Made by a program: the position numbers and the translations under genes
The notes under the pieces: generated by a model
Told to the model about the DNA's origin: nothing
Databases searched by the model: none
Seen by the model: only the letters and a program-made list of their open reading frames with translations
Assembly: GCA_963851245.1 (NCBI GenBank)
Contig: CAWKOH010000003.1
Span: 434,001-498,000, forward strand
Length of the DNA: 64,000 nt
From: CAWKOH01 sp963851245
GTDB taxonomy: Bacteria; Actinomycetota; Acidimicrobiia; Acidimicrobiales; Palsa-688
Direction: 5' to 3'
Shown here: positions 35,883 through 43,642 of the stretch, one piece after another
How positions within the stretch are numbered: position 1 is the first letter of the stretch
Layout of the letters: the number at the start of each line of letters is the position of its first letter

Positions 35883-38519
35883 TTGACCGTCCGCAGCCGC
35901 TTCACCGCCGAACTCGGCTTCGAACTCGACGACTTCCAGACCCGCGCCCTCGACGCCCTCGACGCGGGCGGCAGCGTGGTGGTCGCCGCGCCGACCGGCT
36001 CCGGTAAGACCGTAATCGCCCAATACTCGGTTGCCCTGGCGCTCGACGCGGGTGGGAAGGCCTTCTACACCACGCCCCTGAAGGCACTCTCGAACCAGAA
36101 GTATCAGGAGCTGGTCAAGCGACACGGCCCCGAATCGGTGGGCCTGCTCACGGGCGACAACTCGATCAACGGGACGGCGCCGATCGTGGTCATGACCACC
36201 GAGGTTTTGCGCAACATGATCTACGCGTCGTCGGGGGTGCTGGAAGGGCTGCGGTACGTGATCCTCGACGAGGTCCACTACCTCCAGAACGCCTATCGGG
36301 GTCCCGTATGGGAGGAGGTGATCATTCACGCTCCGCCTGATGTCGATCTGGTCTGCCTGTCGGCGACGGTGTCCAACGCTGAGGAGCTGGCGGATTGGAT
36401 CGGCACAGTGCGCGGCGCCACTATCGCCGTCATCGAGGACCGGCGCCCGGTCGAGTTGCACGACCTGTACATGCTCGGTGACAAGACCTCGGACCGGCTG
36501 CTGATGCTTCCTACTCTCGTTGACGGCCGTCCCAATCCGGAGGCCGCCGCTCTCGACTCCAAGACCTTGCGTCATCCAGGGATGAGGGGCCGACCACGCG
36601 GGCGTCTTTTTACCCCCCGGAGAGTCGAGGTGGTCGAATTGCTCGAGGAGCACGACATGCTCCCCACCATCTACTTCATATTCAGCCGGGCCGCGTGTGA
36701 CGATGCCGTCACGCAGTGCGTACGAGACGGGAAGCGGCTAACCACCTCGGAAGAACGCCGGCAAATCCGGGCCATCGCCGAGGAGCACGTCGAAGCGCTC
36801 TCTGAGGACGATCTGGCCGTCCTGGAGTACGCGGCCTGGCTCAACGGCCTCGAAGCAGGGTACGCAGCCCACCACGCCGGCCTGGTGCCGCCCTTCAAGG
36901 AAGCCGTCGAGAGCTGCTTTGGCGCCGGTTTGGTGAAGGTCGTTTTCGCCACCGAAACGCTTTCGCTCGGTATCAACATGCCGGCTCGATCAGTGGTGAT
37001 CGAGAAACTGACCAAGTTCACCGGCGAACGCCACGAGTTCCTCACCCCGGGCGAGTACACGCAGCTAACCGGCCGGGCCGGACGGAGGGGCATAGACGAG
37101 GTGGGCTACGCAGTCGTCCTTTGGTCGGCGTTCGTGCCTTTCGATCAGGTAGCGGGGCTGGCCGGGGCCCGCACCTACGCCCTCACCAGCAGCTTCCGGC
37201 CTACTTACAACATGGCCGCCAACCTGGTGCGACGATATCCGCCCGACGTCGCCCACCACCTGCTCAACCTGTCGTTTGCTCAGTACCGAGCCGACGCAGA
37301 TGTGGTCAGGCTGGAAACTCAGATCGAGCGGACGGCCAGCGCGCTGGTTGAAGCCACCGAGGCGGCTCGTTGCGACCGGGGCGACGTCAATGTGTACCGG
37401 CAGCTGATCCGGGCCAACGAGGAGTCCGGCCGGCAGTGGCCGTCGATGAACGCCGAGGTACTCTCCGCCCTCGAGAGGGTCCGGCCGGGCGACGTCCTGA
37501 TTGTGCCGGGCGGGAAGGCCGGCGGCCGGGTGGCGGTCCTGTCGACTTCCCGCCGCCGTGGGGGTGACCTCCGGCTGCGCGCCGTGACCGCCGACCGGCG
37601 ACTCATATCGCTGAGTCCGAAGGACTTCCAGGGCCCGCCCGCGCCGGTAGCCCATGTCGGCCTGCCGTCCCCCTATGCCCCGAACAACTCGTCCTTCCAG
37701 CGGCAGGTGGCGTCAGCTCTGGTGGCCACCAAGGTCAAGCCCGAGGGAGGATCCGCGAAGGCCGCTGGTGGCCGGCGCGAGTGGAGGCAGGCCCTGGCCA
37801 AGTCGCAGGAGGCGGCGGCCGAGGGCCATCCCGTGGCGGCCTGTCCCGATGCCCGAACCCACCTGAGAGCCCTGGACCGGGCCGACCGCCTGGCCCGGGA
37901 CCTCGACCGGCTGCAGAGGAGGGTGCAAGGCCGGCTCGAGTCGCTGGCCCGCCAGTTCGATCGGGTACTCAGGGTCCTGGAGGCGTGGGGCTACGTGGAC
38001 GGGTGGACCCTCACCGCGGAGGGGGACCGACTGGCGCGGCTCTACCACGAGTCGGATCTGTTGATCGCCGAGTGCCTCGGCCACGGCCTCCTCGACGGAC
38101 TCGGCGAGGCCGAGATGGCGGGGCTCGTGTCCATATTCACCTTCGAGGCCAGAGGCCAAAGCGAGGCGACCACCTGGTTCCCGAACTCCCGCCTGCGCCG
38201 GCGGTGGGCCGACGTGGAGAAGCTCGCCCTCGACCTGAACTCAGCCGAAGAGGACGCGGGTCTGCCCTTGACGAGGCGGCCCGATCCCGGCTTCGTCGGC
38301 TTCGCCCACGCCTGGGCGGCCGGCGAGGAGCTGTCCGAGGTCATCGAGGACGAGGAGATGTCCGGAGGGGACTTCGTTCGGAACGTCAAGCAGCTCATCG
38401 ACCTGCTCCGCCAGGTGGGCGATCTGGCTCCCGAACCGGCCACGGCCAAGGCAGCCCGGGCCGCCGCCGACCGCCTTCTAAGGGGTGTGGTGGCGGCCTC
38501 CTCCGTCGTTTCCACCTGA
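35883..38519 (+). CDS. helY: Ski2-like DEVH-box RNA helicase HelY
   Basis: HelY is an ATP-dependent Ski2/Mtr4-family helicase of actinobacteria, probably acting in RNA turnover. The 878-residue protein shows Walker A VAAPTGSGKT, the DEVH box in ILDEVHYL, motif III SATVSN and motif VI QLTGRAGRRG, followed by the C-terminal arch and DSHCT-like helical region. The TTG start at 35883 follows tatC closely. The tatC-helY neighbourhood supports the assignment. The cysteine-free C-terminal region ends in a low-complexity Ala-rich segment. Confidence 0.94.
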   Translation: MTVRSRFTAELGFELDDFQTRALDALDAGGSVVVAAPTGSGKTVIAQYSVALALDAGGKAFYTTPLKALSNQKYQELVKRHGPESVGLLTGDNSINGTAPIVVMTTEVLRNMIYASSGVLEGLRYVILDEVHYLQNAYRGPVWEEVIIHAPPDVDLVCLSATVSNAEELADWIGTVRGATIAVIEDRRPVELHDLYMLGDKTSDRLLMLPTLVDGRPNPEAAALDSKTLRHPGMRGRPRGRLFTPRRVEVVELLEEHDMLPTIYFIFSRAACDDAVTQCVRDGKRLTTSEERRQIRAIAEEHVEALSEDDLAVLEYAAWLNGLEAGYAAHHAGLVPPFKEAVESCFGAGLVKVVFATETLSLGINMPARSVVIEKLTKFTGERHEFLTPGEYTQLTGRAGRRGIDEVGYAVVLWSAFVPFDQVAGLAGARTYALTSSFRPTYNMAANLVRRYPPDVAHHLLNLSFAQYRADADVVRLETQIERTASALVEATEAARCDRGDVNVYRQLIRANEESGRQWPSMNAEVLSALERVRPGDVLIVPGGKAGGRVAVLSTSRRRGGDLRLRAVTADRRLISLSPKDFQGPPAPVAHVGLPSPYAPNNSSFQRQVASALVATKVKPEGGSAKAAGGRREWRQALAKSQEAAAEGHPVAACPDARTHLRALDRADRLARDLDRLQRRVQGRLESLARQFDRVLRVLEAWGYVDGWTLTAEGDRLARLYHESDLLIAECLGHGLLDGLGEAEMAGLVSIFTFEARGQSEATTWFPNSRLRRRWADVEKLALDLNSAEEDAGLPLTRRPDPGFVGFAHAWAAGEELSEVIEDEEMSGGDFVRNVKQLIDLLRQVGDLAPEPATAKAARAAADRLLRGVVAASSVVST

Positions 38520-38605
38520 AATCCGCTCGGCCGGCGGCTGGTTGTAAGGGGAGCCAGGCGCATCCCCCACGCGCCCCTCCGGCCCCCCGTAGGCTGCGCT
38601 GTGCG

Positions 38606-40258
38606 ATGGGGTACGTAGACACCGGCATCTACGCCACTGAGGAGTGGACGGACGACGAGGCGGACATCCTCCGCCGGTATTTCACGAACCTGGACGGGCC
38701 GGTGTTCGCCCTGGTCAACCTGCCCGAGGTCGTCAAGGGGGCTCTGTTCGCCCGCTACTCCCGCTCGGCCAAGAGCCTGCGCCGCCTGTTCCTCGACGAG
38801 TTCGTCGGTGACCTCGACGTGAGCGGGGACCACAGCATCGACGCCACCGTGGGCCTCGAGCGAGCCGAGCAGCTGTACGACCGGGTTTTCTACGAGTACG
38901 GGGACGACTCCGTCGCCCAGCTGGGCGGGGTGCACCTGGCGTGTGAGCAGGCGTCGAACGTACTGACCAAGGTGCTCGAGTGGGGACGGCTCATGTCCTA
39001 CATGGAGAAGTCGACCCGCTATGTCGCCTACGACAGCAGGCTGCCCAACGGCAGGTACCGCTACTACAGGGACCCGGAGATTCTGGAGTCGCCCCTCGGC
39101 GCCCGCTACGTGGGCGACATGGACCGACTCTTCGACAGCTACGGAGAGCTCCTACCTGTCCTGCAGTCCTTGTTCGCGGAACGCCACCCCAAGGCTGACG
39201 ACGATTCCGACTTCGCCTGGCGACGGTCGGTTCGGGCCAAGGCCTTCGACGCCCTGCGGGGCATGCTGCCCGCCGGGGCTACATCCAATCTGGGCATCTA
39301 CGCCAGCGGCCAGGCCTACGAGGCCCTGCTGATCCGCATGCGGGCTCATCCCCTGCCCGAGGCCCGCGCCTACGCCGATCTGATTCTGACCGAACTACGC
39401 AAGGTGATTCCTTCGTGGGTCAAGCGGGTGGATGTCGACGACCGGGGTGTGGCCCATTCGCAGTACCTGGAGCAGAACGCCGAGGCGATGGAGAAGCTGG
39501 CCGCCTCGATCTTCGAAGCCGAGGATCAGTCGTTCCAGCCGGCCGCCGGCGGCGACCCCGAGGTGACGTTGGTCGACTGGGATCCCGACGGAGAGGTCAA
39601 GGTCATCGCCAGCATGCTGTACCCGTACACCCATCTGTCCGAGTCGGCGATCCAGGACCGGGTTGAGAACCTGCCGATGGACGAGCGCCTGGAAGTGGTG
39701 CGCCAGTACACCGGTGAGCGGACCAATCGCCGCCACCGCCCGGGCCGCGCTCTCGAGCGGTGCGACTACCGATTCGACGTCATATCGGACTACGGCGCTT
39801 TCCGCGACCTGCAGCGTCACCGGCTGCTGACCGTCGAATGGCAGGACCTCACGCCGGCCCACGGGTTCACCATGCCGGAATCGGTTGCCGATGGCGGCGG
39901 TGAGAAGGTCTACAACCTGGCCATGGCCCGCTCGGCCTCCCTGTTCGAACTTCTCAGGGATCGGTTCGGGCCCGGCCAGGCGTCCTACGCCGTGGCCCTG
40001 GCCTACCGGATTCGCTACGCCATGCAGTTCAACGCCCGGGAAGCCATGCACATGCTGGAGTTGCGCACCAGCCCTCAAGGCCATCCGGAGTACCGAAAAG
40101 TGTGCCAGCAGATGCACCGCCTCATCGCCGAGAAGGCCGGCCATCGGGCGATCGCGGCACTCATGAGCTACGTCGATCTCGCCGACTACGAGCACGAAGG
40201 CTTGGAACGGCTAGCCGGTGAACGCCGAGCCGCCGTCCGCCGGGGCGGCCAAGTATAA
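38606..40258 (+). CDS. Two-domain FAD-dependent thymidylate synthase (ThyX)-like protein
   Basis: The 550-residue protein appears to be two fused ThyX-type domains. ThyX methylates dUMP with flavin and methylene-tetrahydrofolate, with the signature RHR-x7-S. In the first half the corresponding segment reads EWGRLMSYMEKSTRYV, which keeps the Ser-x-Arg-Tyr end but lacks RHR. In the second half QRHRLLTVEWQD keeps RHR but has Asp where the active Ser should be. Either the halves combine into composite sites or the protein has a different activity. TAGGCT lies 10 nt before the ATG. Known single-domain ThyX is about 250 residues, so the doubled length fits duplication. Confidence 0.75.
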   Translation: MGYVDTGIYATEEWTDDEADILRRYFTNLDGPVFALVNLPEVVKGALFARYSRSAKSLRRLFLDEFVGDLDVSGDHSIDATVGLERAEQLYDRVFYEYGDDSVAQLGGVHLACEQASNVLTKVLEWGRLMSYMEKSTRYVAYDSRLPNGRYRYYRDPEILESPLGARYVGDMDRLFDSYGELLPVLQSLFAERHPKADDDSDFAWRRSVRAKAFDALRGMLPAGATSNLGIYASGQAYEALLIRMRAHPLPEARAYADLILTELRKVIPSWVKRVDVDDRGVAHSQYLEQNAEAMEKLAASIFEAEDQSFQPAAGGDPEVTLVDWDPDGEVKVIASMLYPYTHLSESAIQDRVENLPMDERLEVVRQYTGERTNRRHRPGRALERCDYRFDVISDYGAFRDLQRHRLLTVEWQDLTPAHGFTMPESVADGGGEKVYNLAMARSASLFELLRDRFGPGQASYAVALAYRIRYAMQFNAREAMHMLELRTSPQGHPEYRKVCQQMHRLIAEKAGHRAIAALMSYVDLADYEHEGLERLAGERRAAVRRGGQV

Positions 40259-40416
40259 GGGTAACGCTCAGGTATATGTTTACATCTGAGCGCTAAAGCT
40301 GTTACTTATGTGAAAAGATGGGTTGCTGAGGCTCATGGGGATGTTGTACGTTAAGGCGCGCGGGCGGAGGGATCGGACCCTCAGGTTTTATCCGCGCTCG
40401 TCTCCGACTGATAATC
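40259..40416 (+). promoter_or_regulatory. Structured leader upstream of the LysM transglycosylase gene
   Basis: This AT-richer 158-bp gap contains nested inverted repeats: GCTCAG (40266-40271) with CTGAGC (40286-40291) inside GTAAC (40261-40265) and GTTAC (40300-40304). A weak promoter-like pair, TTGCTG (40323) and TACGTT about 18 nt later, lies downstream. The fold could act as terminator of the upstream gene or as part of a leader. I could not match it to a known riboswitch class, including the c-di-AMP type found before cell-wall hydrolase genes. Confidence 0.35.
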
Positions 40417-41140
40417 GTGATCGTCTCGTTGGGATTGCTGGTTGTCGCGGGCGCGGCCGGGTTCGCCGCCAAGTCCTACGTGGTTCGACCGGGCGACAGC
40501 CTGTGGGCCATCTCACAAGCCAATGGGATAACCGTTGACCAGCTCGCTGGGGCGAACGGCCTGAACCCCAACCACATTCTCCCGATTGGCACCCAGCTCG
40601 TCATTCCGGGCTCTGGGGGAGCTACCCCGTCGTCGAACCCGACCGGATCTTCTCAGACCGTGAACGCCTCGTCGTTCTGCTCCAGCTTCCAGCCCAGCTC
40701 CGGGCCGTGGGGCGAGCTGCCACAGTTACTCCAGGACTCGCCCAACCGGCTGGCGCTGCAACCGCTCTTCGAGCACTGGGCCAACCACTACGACCTGTCG
40801 CTCCCCCTGCTCGAGGCCATCGCCTGGCAGGAATCTGGGTGGCAGCAGGATGTCGTATCGTCCACGGGAGCCATCGGGGCCGGACAGATCATGCCCACGA
40901 CCGGTCGAATTCATCGCCACCCAGCTGATCGGCGAGCCCATGAACATCAACTCGGTCTCCGACAACATCCGCATGTCCGCCGCCTTCCTCTCCTACCTGG
41001 CCGGGGTCGAAGGGAACAACCGGTGCCTGACGATCGCGGCCTACTACGAAGGCCCGGTGAACCTCGGTCAGGTCGGGGCCTACCCGGACACCCAGGCATA
41101 TGTGGCCAGCGTGGAAGCGCTGATCCCCGAGTTTGAGTGA
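40417..41140 (+). CDS. LysM-domain lytic transglycosylase, one frameshift
   Basis: The product is a secreted cell-wall hydrolase: an N-terminal hydrophobic signal or anchor (residues 1-20), one LysM peptidoglycan-binding domain (about residues 24-66, VVRPGDSLWAISQANG), a linker, and an SLT-type transglycosylase domain with catalytic Glu in WQESGWQQ and the motif GAIGAGQIMPTT. The frame breaks near 40905; one extra base explains it and the downstream frame continues with EFIATQLIGEP to the stop at 41140. Corrected length is about 240 residues. The GTG start is the only start in frame near the signal sequence. Confidence 0.85.
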
Positions 41141-41559
41141 TCGGGGCTCGGAACGAGCCATCCGCCGACAGCGAACGCCCTGCTCAACGCCATAATCCGC
41201 ACTGTCCTTGACGGGGGAGGGGGGCGATGGGCCATGATTGGGGCCAGCAATGACGCGGCCCCGGAAACGCGGTCGTGTAGGCAGGGTGGCCGGGAGGCCA
41301 AGTAGACAACGTACGAGCTCCGCTGTCGAACCTCGTAGCGGGAGGACGCCGGCTTCGGACGGCACCAACGGTTTTCTGGCTGCCCTGCCAATTGCCCTGA
41401 CGACGAGATCCATGAGCGCAATTCGTCGGTCCAGGAATAGACGCCGGGTGAGCATGGTTGAGGACGTGACCAGACAGCTGGCTTTGGCGTCTAGTATCCG
41501 CCGCGAAGACGCCGAGATGGCCGCAACTTGCCGCTAGAGGATTTGTGAAGGACTCGAAC
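41141..41559. other. Gene-poor gap before the DUF4193 gene
   Basis: In this 419-bp gap I see no convincing gene. Short Arg-rich open frames exist on both strands but lack recognisable sequence or good starts. A TAGTAT hexamer at 41492-41497 may be a -10 box for the acidic protein downstream. No tRNA, clear terminator or repeat was seen. Confidence 0.5.
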
Positions 41560-42036
41560 ATGCCGACGAATGATCTCGACGACGAACTGCTCGACGAGAG
41601 CGAGGACATGCCCGAAGATCTCGACGAGGAAGACCTCGACGACCTCGAGGACGAAGACGTTCAAGATCTCGATGCCGATGATGATGACGACGACAGCGAA
41701 ATCACCGAGATCGACGACCAGATTGACACGGGCGAGGACGTCCAGCTCCGCACCACGACCCGCGAGGAAGACGACGAGGAAGAAGACGAGGAAGACGAGG
41801 ACGTCGACGACGTCGAGGCCAGCTTGGACGTCATCCTGAAAGAACGGTTGGTCGTCGAGGACGAGGAAGACGAAGAGGATGACGAGGAGGTCGGCGATGT
41901 CGACGAAAGGGGGGACAGCCCCTGCCGCGTGCTCCCGAAGCAACCAGGCGAGTTCGTCTGCCAGTCCTGCTTCTTGGTGAAGCACCCAAGCCAGTTGGCC
42001 GACGACGCGCACATGCTTTGTCGGGACTGCGTCTGA
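41560..42036 (+). CDS. Acidic DUF4193-family protein with C-terminal zinc motif
   Basis: The 158-residue product is extremely acidic (long Asp/Glu runs in residues about 8-110) and ends with a conserved globular tail containing FVCQSCFLVK and LCRDCV, two CxxC pairs that would bind zinc. This combination is typical of the actinobacterial DUF4193 family, whose function is unknown. GAAGGA 8 nt upstream supports the ATG at 41560. Here the acidic section is longer than in most relatives. Confidence 0.85.
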   Translation: MPTNDLDDELLDESEDMPEDLDEEDLDDLEDEDVQDLDADDDDDDSEITEIDDQIDTGEDVQLRTTTREEDDEEEDEEDEDVDDVEASLDVILKERLVVEDEEDEEDDEEVGDVDERGDSPCRVLPKQPGEFVCQSCFLVKHPSQLADDAHMLCRDCV

Positions 42037-42073
42037 CGCCCAGGGCCGAGGACTCTCTGGAAAGGCCGCTCCT

Positions 42074-42727
42074 ATGACCGAAGAACGCTCGCCGATCGAT
42101 GCGGCTCTAGATGTGTTTGTCTTCGCACCGTTTGGGCTGGCGGCCGCCGCCGCTGAGGAGTTTCCAAAGCTGGCCGCCAAAGGCCGGGCGCAGCTGCTGG
42201 GCCGGCTTACCGTCGCCAGGATGGTGGGAGAGTTCGCGGTGGCGCAGGGCCAACGGGAGTTCCGGCGCCGGCTGGGGCAGGTCGCCCGTCCGGGAGCCAG
42301 TCCTAACGGAGGCACCGGCAGAACGGCCGCATCAGCTGAACCCGATTCCGGTGGGGTGGCGGCCGGCGTCGGAGGGCCCGGCGTCGCGGGGAGCGGTGTC
42401 GGGGGGAGCGGAGGCGTGGCGGGCGACGGAGTAGCGGGCGGCGGCGACGTCGCCGACCACTGGCCCCAGGATCCCGAGGACCCCGTCGTAGCGGACATTG
42501 CCGCCACCGCCGGCGCATCCTCCGGCAACCTTCCTTCAGAGCTGCCGGCTCCGGACGCAGCCGGGTTGGCCATCCCGGGATACGACTCGTTGTCGGCATC
42601 CCAGGTTGTCCAGCGCCTGGACGGCCTGTCGAGCGACGAGTTGGCTGCGGTCGGAGAATACGAATCAGCTCATCGGGCCAGGCGGACGGTGCTCACCCGG
42701 GTGAGTCAGCTGCAGAGCAGCGCCTGA
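42074..42727 (+). CDS. Hypothetical protein with glycine-rich linker
   Basis: The 217-residue protein has three parts: a helical N-terminal region of about 75 residues (PIDAALDVFVFAPFGLAAAA), a Gly/Val/Ala-rich low-complexity linker (about residues 85-130) and a C-terminal segment with IPGYDSLSASQVVQRLDGLS followed by helix-forming residues and RRTVLTRV. The C-terminal pattern recurs in actinobacterial proteins of unknown role that I cannot name. It lies 37 bp after the DUF4193 gene. The N-terminal hydrophobic face could associate with membranes or lipid surfaces; that is speculation. Confidence 0.7.
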   Translation: MTEERSPIDAALDVFVFAPFGLAAAAAEEFPKLAAKGRAQLLGRLTVARMVGEFAVAQGQREFRRRLGQVARPGASPNGGTGRTAASAEPDSGGVAAGVGGPGVAGSGVGGSGGVAGDGVAGGGDVADHWPQDPEDPVVADIAATAGASSGNLPSELPAPDAAGLAIPGYDSLSASQVVQRLDGLSSDELAAVGEYESAHRARRTVLTRVSQLQSSA

Positions 42728-42741
42728 CCGGCCGCCGACCC

Positions 42742-43230
42742 GTGGAGCACGCTCGCCGAGCGACGGATGCGGATCTCGCCGCCCTCGGCGCGCTCTGGCA
42801 AATGGCGGTCCGCGAACTGGACGGGGTTCGGGGTGGTTCACTCCTGGCTCGAACCCTGGTTCGCGACGATCTGCCCACTTATCTGGCCGACGGTCTGCAG
42901 GACTCCGACCGCCTGTTGGTGGTAGGGCTGATAGACGACGTTCTCGTCGGGACGAGTTCCGTGATCTGTGATCGAACCCGGCGGGAAACGGTCGGCTATC
43001 TGGAGCTGATCTTCGTTGATCCGTCCGCCCGCCAGGTCGGGGTGGCGGAGGCCATGGTCGAGATAGTCCTCAGCTGGTGCTCGGAGAAGGATTGCGTGGG
43101 AGTCGACGCTCCCGCCCTGCCGGGGAACCGGCCCGCAAAGGCCTTCTTCGAGGAGCAGGGGTTTCTCGCCAGGCTGCTCGTAATGCATCATCCGCTGGGC
43201 GACGGAGTTTCCGGTGGCCGGCCGGCCTGA
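42742..43230 (+). CDS. GNAT family N-acetyltransferase
   Basis: The 162-residue protein has the GNAT fold pattern: an acceptor N-terminal half, then the central strand ETVGYLELIFVDPSARQVGVAEAM, in which RQVGVA replaces the usual R/Q-x2-G-x-G/A acetyl-CoA loop, and a C-terminal AKAFFEEQGF motif. The substrate is unknown. GTG start. It overlaps the Nudix gene by 17 bp, so both are probably co-translated. Confidence 0.85.
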   Translation: MEHARRATDADLAALGALWQMAVRELDGVRGGSLLARTLVRDDLPTYLADGLQDSDRLLVVGLIDDVLVGTSSVICDRTRRETVGYLELIFVDPSARQVGVAEAMVEIVLSWCSEKDCVGVDAPALPGNRPAKAFFEEQGFLARLLVMHHPLGDGVSGGRPA

Positions 43231-43621
43231 GCTATGCGTCGGCGCCGTCGCCGTCGACGACGACCTGATCCTCCTCATCCGCAGGGGCCGCGGCCCGGCT
43301 CAAGGCGTGTGGTCCGTGCCCGGCGGGAGAGTTGAAGCGGGGGAAACGCTGGCCGAAGCAGTCGTCCGGGAGTTGTACGAGGAGACCGGGCTGACGGGAG
43401 TGTGCGAAGGACTCGTCGGATGGGTCGAGAGGATCATGGAGGACCACCACTATGTGATACTCGACTTCTCGGTCACCATCCTCTCCACTGCCGAGCCGGT
43501 CGCAGGCGATGACGCCGCCGAGGCGGCGTGGGTGCCCCTAGCCGGGGTGGCGGACCTCACCCTCGCCGAGGGTCTCGCCGAGTTTCTCCACGATAACGAC
43601 ATTCTCCCCACATTCAGCTGA
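43214..43621 (+). CDS. Nudix hydrolase (MutT-like)
   Basis: Nudix enzymes hydrolyse nucleoside diphosphates linked to another moiety. The 135-residue protein has a complete Nudix box, GGRVEAGETLAEAVVRE followed by LYEETGL, fitting G-x5-E-x7-R-E-U-x-E-E-x-G-U. The substrate could be an oxidised nucleotide, ADP-ribose or similar; sequence does not decide. GTG start within the end of the GNAT gene. It converges with the large disordered protein, with a hairpin spanning both stop codons. Confidence 0.92.
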   Translation: MAGRPELCVGAVAVDDDLILLIRRGRGPAQGVWSVPGGRVEAGETLAEAVVRELYEETGLTGVCEGLVGWVERIMEDHHYVILDFSVTILSTAEPVAGDDAAEAAWVPLAGVADLTLAEGLAEFLHDNDILPTFS

Positions 43622-43642
43622 TCCGCTCTTCCACCGGATCAG
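43618..43642. terminator. Hairpin between convergent genes, overlapping both stop codons
   Basis: CTGATCCG (43618-43625) and CGGATCAG (43635-43642) form a perfect 8-bp inverted repeat with a 9-nt loop. It covers the TGA of the Nudix gene and the TGA of the convergent gene, and can fold on either strand. There is no strong U-run, so it may be a bidirectional but inefficient terminator. Confidence 0.5.

Noticed and set aside
37781..38605. Extension of the ThyX-like frame upstream into helY
   Set aside because: The upstream part is Arg/Pro-rich, overlaps helY coding sequence and lacks similarity; ATG 38606 with an upstream TAGGCT box is a better start.
40259..40416. c-di-AMP (ydaO-type) riboswitch
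   Set aside because: The context fits, but the conserved sequence blocks of the class were not found.
41491..42573. Minus-strand open frame of about 360 codons
   Set aside because: It is antisense to the DUF4193 gene and the gene after it, whose acidic runs leave the opposite strand open.
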